A DNA stretch of 64,000 nt. Source: Chrysomallon squamiferum (Eukaryota; Mollusca; Gastropoda; Neomphalida; Peltospiridae). The translations under genes were made by a program, and so were the position numbers. This document shows, piece by piece, positions 38,154-48,936 of the stretch (within the stretch, counting starts at the first letter, position 1; each line of letters starts with the position of its first letter). The notes under the pieces are model-generated. The model did no database searches and was not told where the DNA came from. It worked only from the letters and a program-made list of their open reading frames with translations. The stretch lies in the NCBI GenBank assembly GCA_012295275.1, contig CM022672.1, positions 45,568 through 109,567 on the forward strand, written 5' to 3'.

Positions 38154-40302
38154 ATGACTGACTGTGAAAGCAGACAAGACGACGTGAACAACAGTTCTCC
38201 TAACATTGTCATACAGAACCCTGGTGAAGACGTGAAACCAGAGGTTCCAGATAAAGAGTTGAAGCGACTGGTAAAACGATTATACGGCCTCAACGTGACC
38301 AAGTTTTCGCCTCTCAACAGCTACGACGACGTTAACTTCTACATCCAGGTTGACGAGAACAACTATTCGAACCCGTATCTGAGAAGTGTTGACAAGAGTT
38401 ATTTTCTCAAAGTGTTTAACAGCATGGATTCACAACGACCAGATTTGACAAGTTGGTGTCGTGATGGGGAAAAACTAACCAGAGAAAACAAGTTGGTTTT
38501 TAACGCGAATAACATCACCAATGATTTCATTTGATTTGTATAAAAATTTCTGGCATATCAGAGAGTGTTTTCTTTGTGTGTGAATGTGTGTATGTGTGTT
38601 CGCACCAAAGTCTATAATTCATACCCTTTACTTTCGATTGTTTAACATAGAGTTTTCCAGTTAATGATTAATTTTGTTTTAATATTTTTTATTTTTTTTT
38701 TCAATTTATAGGTTCAGCATACTTATATGGAACACATGAATAAAAATGGTATACGAGTCCAGTGCCCAACACAGAACGTTCAAGATGAATTTTGGCTAGT
38801 TGAAAATATACCCCAGACGATACAGGTTCTTTTACATTTAATAACTTTATATACGTAGCTAAAGCATGGATACGCAAAATGTAATCTTTGAAAAATGTTT
38901 GTTAAAAACACTTTTATTCAAAACTTTTCTCACTGTTATTATGGTAATACCGTGTCAACTGAGAAACGTATTTTGACAAATGGTATATCGTAACTTTTAT
39001 CAGTAACCTGAGGTTCAGAATTAAAGCATAAGAGTTTTTAATATCCAGTCAAAACTTCTGTGATGCTTGTTTCAACTTTTAATTTATCTGTTAACTTGCT
39101 GACTGACTCAAATTAAACAAAGATTTGAAACAAAATAATTAAATATACTTAGTGATTATTTATATTTTAATGTTTGTACATAGTTTTCAAATTTTTTATT
39201 TTTTTTTTTTTTTTTTTCACATGCATCTGCAAACATTGGGAATGAATAAAATGGATAAATTTCTTTCATGACAAAATTTTCAGGTGAATCTTTCAGTAGT
39301 CACTGGGTTGAAATTCGTACTTTCGTTCCTGGTATTGTCATAGCTAAGGTGCCATACACACCAGATCTGCTGATGAAGACGGGGGCTTTCATAGGTCGCT
39401 TGCGATTGGCTAGTCAGGTAAGCGATAACCAATCGTAACAGCTATTTTATTTTTAAAACGTACTTGACACATATGATAGAGATGTCGTACCAAAATACAG
39501 CCAGCTACCTATGGGCAAGTGAGAATTTCAATATCATCCCCAACCGGAAAAAGACAATCCCCCCACCCCCACCCCAAAAAAAACAAACAGCAAAAGCAAA
39601 CGAATTATATATATATATATAAAATAAAATAAAAATACGTGCACTCAAATATTAATCTAATATAATTTAAATGGACAACTTAAGCTAAGCGAATACTGAT
39701 AAGTCTGAATTATGTTAACTTCTTATTAATTATCTACATTATTTCGCAGAAACATATATTGCTTTTCGGATACTTGCACTAGTTCTAGTGCTTCAGTATA
39801 TTAATATCTCAAAGAACATCAATTAAAGTTAAAATAAAGGTATTTTAACTAATGGTAATGAGCAGTTATTCTTATTATTTCAAAAGGCTGTGTTCATGGT
39901 GATACGAATGAGCAGAACATTTTAGCAGATAAATGAAGATACCTCTTAAGTCGACAATCAGTATTCCATCAACGGCATCCTCGACTACACCGATGTCAGC
40001 GAGAGTTACCTCATTATCGACCTGGCTATCTGCATTGACGCCGATGAAAATCTCCGATTGGACGTTGGAAGTCACTTGCTGCGTGGGTATAAGAACCACG
40101 TGACTGTCTCGCGTGCAGAATTGGATGTTCTTCCGATCATGGTGGCAGCTCGACTGTGCCAGTCTTTGGTGCTTGGACTTCACGCAAATTACGTGAATCC
40201 AGAAAACACCTATGTTCTGACCAGGCCTTCTCACTACTTCGTACATTTTGGGATGCCAAAGATTCCTTGTTCACAGAATGGGAACGTCTTGTCCTCAGCT
40301 AA
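38154..40302 (+). pseudogene. hykk: Hydroxylysine kinase (HYKK/AGPHD1-like) pseudogene
   Basis: In animals HYKK phosphorylates 5-hydroxylysine using GTP and belongs to the aminoglycoside phosphotransferase fold. Recognisable pieces: 38154 onward, N-lobe (LVKRLYGLNVTKFSPL, then SYDDVNFYI and YFLKVFNS); 38712-38825 (VQHTYMEHMNKNG, flanked by AG and GT); about 39286-39418 (WVEIRTFVPGIVIAKV, donor GTAAGC); and 39887-40302, catalytic loop HGDTNEQNIL, then NGILDYTDV, RLCQSLVLGLHANYVNPEN and finally FWDAKDSLFTEW. Defects: no in-phase donor for the first junction, a phase mismatch at the second, no exon found for the ~60 residues before the catalytic loop, a frameshift after NILADK, an in-frame TAA before VDNQYSINGIL, another frameshift near 40240, and the expected DFG-like motif reads DYT. 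The start at 38154 is chosen because the frame upstream is microsatellite translation. Some defects could be sequencing errors, but together they indicate decay. Confidence 0.75.
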
Positions 40303-40504
40303 GACTGAATTCTTTCAGCCTTTATGCGTGTATGTTCATTTCATTTCGGTTTGTATTTGATAGTTGTACCCTATACTTTCTTATGACAACATACAGCATA
40401 TATACTCAAACATCACACATCTGTTCACATATTAATTGCAATAGGCCAAAAGCATAATATTTAACTCACTTACATCAACGTTTATTAAGGTCATTATAAA
40501 TTTT
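40303..40504. other. Short intergenic spacer after HYKK
   Basis: No gene or repeat recognised between the end of the HYKK pseudogene and the next dispersed element copy. Confidence 0.5.
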
Positions 40505-40594
40505 AAACTTTTCTGGCAATTTTTAATTAATTGTATTTGGTTTCTTTTAGAATTGCATATGCATTCAGTACCAGACTTTTTTCTGTCTGTCTCT

Positions 40595-40647
<53 letters not shown>

Positions 40648-41096
40648 AAAGTAAAAATAATATGGATTAGTCTTATCTCCCTTTAGTGATATGTGCTCAC
40701 AAACATAGATTAGACTTAGGTCCCTTACGTGAGATGTAATCACTAAGCAAAGTAAAAATTATATCGAATAGACTTATCTCCCTTTAGTGACATCTGTTCA
40801 CAAAAATAGATTAAAGTTAAGTCCCTTACGAGAGATTACTCACTAAGCTTACGTACACTAATTATCCGAAAACGCCGAGTTTCGATCGTTTTAATGACTC
40901 AGCGTGTTTCTTTATATGTCTACTTATTTAGTTATTCTTTCCTGTCTGCTCTCCTTATTCTTGTTATAATAAAAAAAATCAGTAAATAAAATAATTTATT
41001 GTGTCATTTCATAGAATCGTTTTTTTAATATCAGAATTTATTATTTCTTTTTGTATTTTATTAATATTCTGAAATTTATTTGTGTTTAAATTTTCT
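40505..41096 (+). mobile_element. Dispersed GT/core-repeat element, copy E4
   Basis: Full copy: 5' block with GAATTGCATATGCATTCAG, a long (GT)n tract at 40600-40645, two core repeats (40650-40855) and the 3' block with CCGAAAACGCCGAGTTTCGA, ending in the CTGGCAATTTTTAATTAAT join. Same orientation as E1-E3, so the HYKK pseudogene lies between members of one repeat family. Confidence 0.55.
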
Positions 41097-41172
41097 GGCA
41101 ATTTTTAATTAATTTAATATTGTTTCATTTAGAATTGTATATGCATTCAGCACCAGAGATTTTTCTCTGTGT
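41097..41172 (+). mobile_element. Dispersed GT/core-repeat element, copy E5 (5' block only)
   Basis: Only the 5' block is present (TTAGAATTGTATATGCATTC ... TTTTTCTCTGTGTAAG). It stops exactly where GT and core repeats would begin and is replaced by decayed 374 bp satellite. Confidence 0.5.
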
Positions 41173-41889
41173 AAGTGCCACGCGGCTTTTCGATTTTTGA
41201 AAACCTAATATTTAGAAGACGGGATAAAAATGCGAGGAGTACCTTTTTCAAAGTGGAATAACTTTTTCTCCGCACGAGGCAAAAATGGGGCGCACCTACC
41301 CAAAAGTGGAGGCAAAGGCTGCCCCACACGGGTGAAAAGTGCCGCACGCCCCACCCAAGGGGAACAACTCGTTTCCGACACCTGCAAATATTTTGAAAAT
41401 TTTCTCGTGGTTTTTTTCACACGCATTTTCAAAATGTGCCGCACTTTTAGTAAATGTTGGAAACGTTTTTGCCACACTCGCCCCGACGGCGCGAACCTTT
41501 TGCACACGTTGAAATATTTTTCCCGACCCACGGGTTTTCAATTTTTGAAAACCATATATTTTCAAGACGCGATTGAAATGCGAGGGTTACCTTATTCAAA
41601 GTGGAATAACTTTTTCTCCACACCTGGCAAAAACGGGGCGCACCTAGCCAAAAGTGGGGCAATGGTTGCCCGACACGGTTGAAAAGTGCCGCACGCCGCA
41701 CCCAAGGGAAACAGCTCGTTTCCGCTACGTGCAAAAAAAACGCTCATATTTTGAAAATTTGCTCGTTTTTTTTTGTTTTTTCACACGCATTTAAATAATG
41801 TGCCGCACCTTTTGTGAATGTTGGAAACGCTTTTTCCACACTCGCCCCTACGGCGCGCTCCTTTTGCACACATTGGAATATTTTTCCAG
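41173..41889 (+). repeat. Decayed 374 bp satellite, two units
   Basis: Two diverged units in array-1 orientation keep most landmarks: GTGCCACGCGG, GGTGAAAAGTGCCGCACGCC, GGGGAACAACTCGTTTCCG, GTTGGAAACG, CGCCCCGACGGCGCG. The first unit carries array-2 states (TACCTTTTTC, CGCCCCACCC) and the second carries array-1 states (TACCTTATTC, CGCCGCACCC). Divergence is far above that within either array. Confidence 0.88.
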
Positions 41890-42255
41890 ATCCTAACTAA
41901 CCCTAACCCTAGTCTTAACCATAACCATAAAAACCGTGCTAACCCTAAGCGTAACTCTGACCCTAACCCTTTAACCGTATCCCTAACTCTATTACTAATC
42001 CCAACCCTAACCCTAACCTGACCCTAATACTAACCCTAACCCTAATCCCTAACCCTATCCATTCTAACCCTAACCCAAACCCTATCCATACTAATCCTAA
42101 CCATACTAACGCTAACCCCTATCCCTAACCCTAACCCTAAATACTTTAAATAAACCTAATCCTAATACTAACCCTAATCCAAAATTCTAACCCGTAACCC
42201 TAATAAGTTTAAATAAACCTAACCTTAATACTAACCCTAACCCTCACCATTATCA
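41890..42255. repeat. Degenerate interstitial telomeric tract
   Basis: Dozens of CCCTAA-like hexamers with many substitutions (CCATAA, CCTAAT, CCGTAA), directly abutting the decayed satellite. It is the oldest-looking telomeric block in the window. Confidence 0.88.
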
Positions 42256-43873
42256 CCTCAATTTTTTGTAAATAAGAGAAGTGTATGTATAAGTGACAAA
42301 TGTTGAATAAAAAAATAAATAAAAGATAATGTAAGGAAATAAATTGGTTTTGTAAAGAGTTCAGGGTTTCTCAAGTTTTTCATGGAAAGAAGTCTGCAGC
42401 TTAGAAATTATTTTAACGCCTTTGGCTCGAGTTATAACCAGTATCGTCTCCTACTTCAGTATGGTACATATCGTAAAAGTACTACGTTTTCTATGATTCC
42501 ATACTTTAATTCAATGGACATCATGCACTTCTTCTTCTAAGCACTGTCCTTTGCATTCACATTCTTAGGATCTATGGAAATTTGGCAACCTACTGCACAA
42601 AACACGAACATAACACAACAGAGATGCTTCCACGCGGGATGCTGGACAGATGTCGTGTTGTAAGCAATACAGGCTTAACTTACAAAAAGCCCTTGAAAGA
42701 AAACTACTTGAATGAACAGACACTAATGTTGTCCCTTAAATTAGAGCATCATTGTGTTTCTTAACTTCATCTCATTTATGTAGGTTCACAGATTTTTAAT
42801 TTACTGCTAATTTTTAATCATTTTTGAACAAATAAAATACGGATTTAAAAACAAACTGCAAAAACATACAAATATTCCAACATGTTTAAAAAGCTGCAGT
42901 TTGCTAAACATTTATACAAAACATCAGGATGTTAGTGCAACAAATACAGACAATTCCAATTAGAAAATATTTGGAACAAAGTTCTTTTTATCTTTTTCCA
43001 GGACATGTCAACAGCGGCATGATGTGTGAAACCTTGAGACACACGATCACTCATTCAGGGAGTGTCAACTGTCTGTGCATACAGAAAGGATAGACTTTAC
43101 CCGCCAGAGATAAGTAATTTTAACTTTTATTATTTTGTGCATATTTTCTTGTTTGTATTTTCTTACTAGTTTTGGTAGTTTTAATCTGTCTGTTCTCTAC
43201 AGTTTTACAGAAGTATCACCTTATTCATTTAAATCATTTCTGGTTGCTTTCAGAACAGAACTGTACATCCCATATATATCTGACAAATTTAGAGTAATGA
43301 AATATCCATTCTTTAACACCAAAATTTTGCTTCTAATTTAATGCATAAACAATGTCTGGTTTCAAATCCATAATTATAGAAACTGTATATGATAAAATAA
43401 ACACAAAAAGATTTGTTATTTTCATCCATTCTATAAATCTTTATTACACATCATCATACTGAGTGAAATGTCTTAGTCTTGTTTAAAAATTAAAGTGTCA
43501 GTCCTGTTTTCACTAATCCATGAACTAGTCTGCAGTATGTCATTAAACAAAATAACAATTTAGTAAACATTTTAATTTATAAAGTAGAAATCTGAGTAAA
43601 ATTGAACATTTCTGCATGTTACGAATGTCTGCTTTACATATGTACATTTCATAATTCTGTAATTAGCTGTTTAGAAAATCTAAAACAAAAACTGGATTGA
43701 CAACTTGTACACAATAACAATTATTTTACAAATCACATACAGTCTGGTATTCTGGCACTCAGATTCATATTTTCTGTATTTAAAATTTATAATAGAGGGA
43801 TATTTCTGTGACTTTTAATACAGAAGATGATGTGGATATGCAAAAATGTGAGTTTTAAAACAATTGTCACCAA
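42256..43873. other. Intergenic sequence with unassigned exon-like patches
   Basis: A T-rich tract with AG at about 42570 and another at about 43010 precede short open frames (LWKFGNLLHKTRT; GHVNSGMMCETLRHTITHSG). Neither continues far and I do not recognise a family. The rest is AT-rich and featureless. Confidence 0.4.
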
Positions 43874-43879
43874 TTTATT
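43874..43879 (-). terminator. Poly(A) signal for prohibitin
   Basis: AATAAA on the minus strand, about 127 bp beyond the prohibitin stop codon. A second AATAAA-like site lies further on, near 43439. Confidence 0.6.
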
Positions 43880-44005
43880 CCAAGCATTCCAACACTATAT
43901 TTCTTTTAAATTAATTTTAAAATGTTAGCAACATTATAGTTATGTCATTAAGGTTACAAAATTATGTTCAGCTACAACAATCCACACAAAGTCAGATATC
44001 TTTAG

Positions 44006-47000
44006 TTACTGGGGCAGCGACAGAAGTGTCTGCTGACCTTTTGGCAGATACACAATGTTGCGGGAACGTGATAACTGGTAGGCAATGTCCTCTGCAGCTT
44101 CAATCTTCCTCAACTCAACAAGTCCCTCCCCTGTTGCAGCAAACGCCTTTGCCAAGAGAATAGCAGCTGTTGAGTCTCCCTCAGCCATAGTGATTGCAGC
44201 TATCTTCTGCTGCTCAGCCTGAAAAACAAACCACGTACAAATCTCACAACCATGCTGCATTTTGTGACAGATTAGTTTGTTACAAATATCACAAATCAAA
44301 AAAGAACCAAAAGAAATATACAGGGTGTCCCAGAAGTCACGCACCATGAAGATTTTTATTTAGATACATATGAATAAAAATTTTAATAATAATAATCATA
44401 ACAAATGCTCAAATTGCTTGCCCTCTGCATTGATACATACTTCAATTCTGTTTATAAAACTGTTTTTTACTCTGTTGAGGGTTTCGCTACTAATTTATGT
44501 GTATCTAAATAAAAATCTTCATGGTGCGTGACTTCTGGGACACCTTGTATATACAGTTTACTATGAAAGAATGAAATTAAATTTTATACAAACTATGACT
44601 TACTTTTTCAACAACAAATCTTGCTCTTTCTGCATCCTGCTGTGCCACCTGTTTCAACTCTACTGCCTCTGTGAATTCACGACCAAATGTCAAGTGGGTC
44701 TGAAACAAACAATCAGTTACATGTTTTAATAAGACTAACTGAATGTGTGACAGTAACAGAATGAATGTGCAACAAGCATGTTGATTATATGGCATTAAAG
44801 AACTCTTACCAGTGAAATGTCATCAAGGATGAGACCAAAGTTGATAGCTCGTTCTGTAAGAGCTTCATTGACTTTTTGTGAGACAAGTTCTCTCTGAGTG
44901 ATTAACTCACTAGCATCAAACTGAGCCTGCAACACATGAAATGTAACACACCACCATGAATTATAACATATGTAACACATCCCCATGAAATGTAACATCT
45001 GTAACACATCACCATGAAATGTGACATGTAACACATCCCAATGAAATGTAACATCTGTAACATATTACCATGAAATGTAACATCAATAACGTATCTCCAT
45101 GAAATATAACAGATGCAACATAATGCTGTGAAGTAAAACATTTGTTACACATTGCTGTCAAAAACTTAACTATAAGAATACTTCCCCATCAGCAAATCTA
45201 ACCTGGCTATGAGACATTTGGTCAAAGCTGAGGGGGAAACCATTAGGAATTCAAGCCCTAAAAAATATAGTGTGTCGCATACCTGTATAAATTAAATAAT
45301 GTGCCTGTCATAAAGCAAATGTACCTGTCACCAAATATTAAATATTGAATAAAATAATAATAATAATAAAATTAGTACTTTCAAAAACGTTTTGCTATTA
45401 ATAAGAATAACTCATTACATAACAGATATAAGTCATTTCATCAGTTTAATGTGCATATTTTAATCAAATATATTTGAAGACCTCTAAAGAGGATAATATA
45501 ACAAAAAGCACCAAAAGCTTTATGTAACTCTTTACAATATGTAACAACAACCAAATAAACCAGTAACTAGACACTGATAACTGTTGAAAATGTAAGAGCA
45601 GGAATTTCTAGCCAAAATTATAATACTTACCACCACAGCTTTTAGGACCTCGTTAGTGATTGATGGTAATACACGGTCATCATAATCCTGGCCAAGATTT
45701 GTGTAAATCTGAGGCAGTTTGTCTGCCATTGGTCGAAAGAGAATTCTCAAAGTAATGTTCACATTCTGAAGATCTGTAAAGCAAAAACATTAGTATTACA
45801 AGATCACAATAAAATAAAAATATAAATACTCTCAATATTGGGATTTTAGATGTGTGAGAAAAAACAAAATACAAAAATTCAAAGGTCAGTTGTGATCTTT
45901 GAGAAAAATACTTGATGTTCAGACACTTTCATGTTTAACACAAACTAACCTTTACTTCCAGTTACAGATGGGACGTTTCTTGGTCGAGAGCGAATATCAA
46001 AGATAATAGGCCGTTGTACCCAAGGTATCAGAAAATGAGTTCCCTCCCCTGTCACAGTGTCCTGCACACCACGAAATCTGTCAAATATGACAGCTCGGTG
46101 CCCTCCATCAACTACAAAGTGAAAAAAATGTTTATTTAAACTAATTACTAGCTATAATAATGATCTGCTTTAAATTTTTTAAATCTGAATCTGAATTATA
46201 TTTTGTCTTCAAATACCAAACAAATAACAATGCAGAGAAGCATTCAATTGGGTATGGGTAGAAACCCAGATCTGGATTGTCTAGACTATTCTATTCATAC
46301 TTCTTGTTTTTTACAGTACAGTTAATGGTTACTTGAGAAATTTTCACTTAGTCCTGATTCTATCACAAGTCACAGAGACATTGTGATTAATCAAGCATAA
46401 GTGAACATTTACTAGATATGTGACAAAAGATGAGAGTGCACTGCTGCAGAAAGTCACCTAATTGTTGTCACATTTTTGCTTACCTTAAAGAGAGTTCCCT
46501 CAATCAGATAACTGTTTCATCATTCTTTTTAAACATTTTCAAAAACAAATACTATGACATAACATACATATTCAGCTTTATCAATGTTTTAATTTTTTAA
46601 CGTTTTTTATAAGCAAAGAATCAACAGACAAATTTACTGTTTCAGAATGATCACTGCATGTCCAAAGTAAGCTTAATCAAGACTTTAAATCATATACAAA
46701 TTACAAAATATTATGCATTTATCTTATAGTCTGCCAAATTTCATAGAAATATTTATGGTACTAGGTATTTAATTTTGTTAATGTGTGGTATTCTCAACAA
46801 ACAATGCAAATGAAAACAAGATGATTACAGCTGATGTCTTATAAGTTTGATGTTTCGTTTACATTAATATATGAAGGACCCGACAAATTATCAGTTTAAA
46901 AAAATTAGCTTTTGTATATTGGTTTAATTTCTAAGAAGTTTTTGTGAATTAGATAATTAAGACATAAGATATATTTTACTCTTTGAGCAGTATAGTATGA

Positions 47001-47680
47001 TTAATTAATTAAAATTCCTGAGTATTAACAACTTGCATAAAAATATTGTACAACTTTACTGCTCATACAAACTTTAATTCTGATATATACTACATGTATA
47101 CTGGATTAAATCTATATGAGACATTTATCTTGCAAAATTACAGAAATTAATGTTTGTCCGTAGATTATGAAGGAAAAATACCCTCATATTGTAGTCTCTT
47201 AAAAATTCTAAATTTGTTTTCATATAAGTGCTATGAAGGAGATCTTGGTTCATTTTAACATGATTTTATTATTATTATTATTATTATTATTATAAATACA
47301 AAAAAAAAAAAAAATGTTCGTCACATACCTATATAACAGTATTAACTAATGAAAACAATAAAATAAAAATATAATAAATAAAATGAACAGCACCCCTATG
47401 TGACGATATGTTACCTATGGTAACAGATATCACTCATAAATTACAAAATCATAATGAATCAAAAATAATTACAATGCAACAAAATGACCTGCACGTCTAC
47501 AGGCGTCTATACCGTATATGCTTCAGACTAGTCTACAGCATACATTAGTAACATTGTATAATAATAACTGTCACAGAAACACAATAACGCACCATTGTAG
47601 AGAGCTGTTTGGATAACACCACCTGTAACTGCTAAGCCTAAGCCAATTTTTCCAAGGGTATTTAGAACGTTTTGTGCCAT
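44006..47680 (-). CDS. phb: Prohibitin-1
   Basis: Prohibitin-1 forms ring complexes with prohibitin-2 in the inner mitochondrial membrane and supports protease control and cristae. Six coding exons, minus strand: 47593-47680, 45950-46111, 45631-45773, 44810-44926, 44604-44699 and 44006-44218. All have GT-AG borders and matching phases, totalling 819 bp, 272 aa, the human length. The start is [18 protein letters not shown], whose hydrophobic residues ~8-28 fit the membrane anchor. The SPFH domain follows ([38 protein letters not shown]), then the alpha-helical coiled-coil part ([31 protein letters not shown]) and the conserved end YQLSRSRNI...LLSLPQ. Intron 1 (46112-47592) is the longest. It faces La head to head. 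No defects seen. Confidence 0.97.
44321..44547. mobile_element. Mariner-type MITE in prohibitin intron 5
   Basis: A 227 bp element with inverted arms of about 50 bp (CAGGGTGTCCCAGAAGTCAC ... GTGACTTCTGGGACACCTTG), flanked by TA on both sides as expected for Tc1/mariner. Between the arms, the minus strand still reads [17 protein letters not shown] and then a stop, which looks like the C-terminal end of a mariner-like transposase. It is therefore an internal-deletion derivative of an autonomous element, now non-autonomous. Confidence 0.8.
44935..45130. repeat. ~29 bp minisatellite in prohibitin intron 3
   Basis: About six to seven diverged copies of a 27-30 bp unit, CACCATGAAATGTAACATCT plus GTAACACAT, begin next to the acceptor of exon 4. 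Reading frames through it are not coding. Confidence 0.8.
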
Positions 47681-47999
47681 TTTGTGCTGAAATTAGTCCT
47701 TAAAAAAAATGTGATGAAAGAAGCATGTGTAAAGGAAACCGGAAACGAATGAAGGTCATTAATTTGTTTTACATTACAAATTCTGGAATTATAAATAAAA
47801 CGGAAATTACATAAATATTAATACATGTACTAAATTAAAAAACAATTTAAAAAGACAACAACAAAACAACATAATATAAAAGATAGATAGATAGTGTACA
47901 GCTCGGATATTACTTTAAGTCTGTTCACAGTTACTGAGTTAGGATATATTTATTAAGTAGTTTTCTTTCAAGGTCTTATTGTAAGATATGACTGTATTG

Positions 48000-48064
<65 letters not shown>

Positions 48065-48936
48065 TATGTGTGTGTGTGTGTGTGAAATCAGCAATTATAA
48101 TTCTGTCCACATTTACAAAAAATTACGTAGTTCTAATTCTGTCTGCTTCGGTTTTGTCATTGCATCGTCATTTTCAGTGTAATCTTAACTACTACTACTT
48201 CTGTAATAATAATGATAATAATTAGAATCTTATGACTAAGTTATGTTGCGTTTCGTTTAGCTGTGTCGTTTACTTTTATATTTAATGCAGGAAATTGCAA
48301 GCTACTGCGCAAGCGTACGTTGATGATGTGAAAACGTGGTCAAGTTGTGAAATTAACTGCTATCAGTTTTGCACATGCTGCAGCATACCGTGTGTGTAAA
48401 ATTTACGTTTGCTAATTCGTATTAATTTAATCTTAGGGTATATGCCGTGTTTGCTTACACTCCTCTTTATTTATACTAATTTTTATATGGTTAAATTGTA
48501 ACAGCGAAAAGTGTATTTTCTTTTTCTTTTGAATTTAAAGACAATACACATATACTGATATAGTGATATACAGTTGAATACTGAATACTCATGATTATAC
48601 TGAGTACACAACACTGTACTGTGAGCACTGGGTATAGATTATTGAATTTATAATTTATAAAGTGTAGGGTCTAGTATCACTGTATCAGTTGTAATTTCCC
48701 GATAAATCATGTTTAAGATTAGCATTCCAATTTTTATGTGCTATGATATCTGGTTATTGTGATATTTAATTTTATATTCCATTTCCATGACAAAATCATT
48801 AAAATCTATAAAATTGTAAATCAGATAAATTTCTAGAAATTGAATCTGAAAGTTCATAAGATACTGTATACTTAGTATATATAATACTATTTATTTTGTT
48901 TTACTTGCAGGTAAATTTGTCTTCAGACTTCAGAAG
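47681..48936. promoter_or_regulatory. Divergent prohibitin/La intergenic region
   Basis: About 1.25 kb separates the two start codons, so both promoters should lie here. La has an intron in its 5' UTR: TTACTTGCAG ends at 48910, leaving 26 UTR bases before ATG 48937. Its first, non-coding exon must therefore be upstream, perhaps in the less AT-rich stretch near 48290-48400. A (TA)n run and a short (GT)n tract occupy 48003-48085. No TATA box or initiator can be assigned with confidence. Confidence 0.5.
48003..48085. repeat. (TA)n and (GT)n microsatellites
   Basis: About 30 TA dinucleotides, then ATCG and about nine GT dinucleotides, in the spacer between prohibitin and La. Confidence 0.95.

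Noticed and set aside
42582-42764. 60-residue frame starting MATYCTKHEH
   Set aside because: No recognised family and no convincing splice partners. Mentioned only as an unassigned patch.
44795-45141. Frames repeating [10 protein letters not shown]-like residues
   Set aside because: Translation of the intronic ~29 bp minisatellite. The real coding part is prohibitin exon 4.
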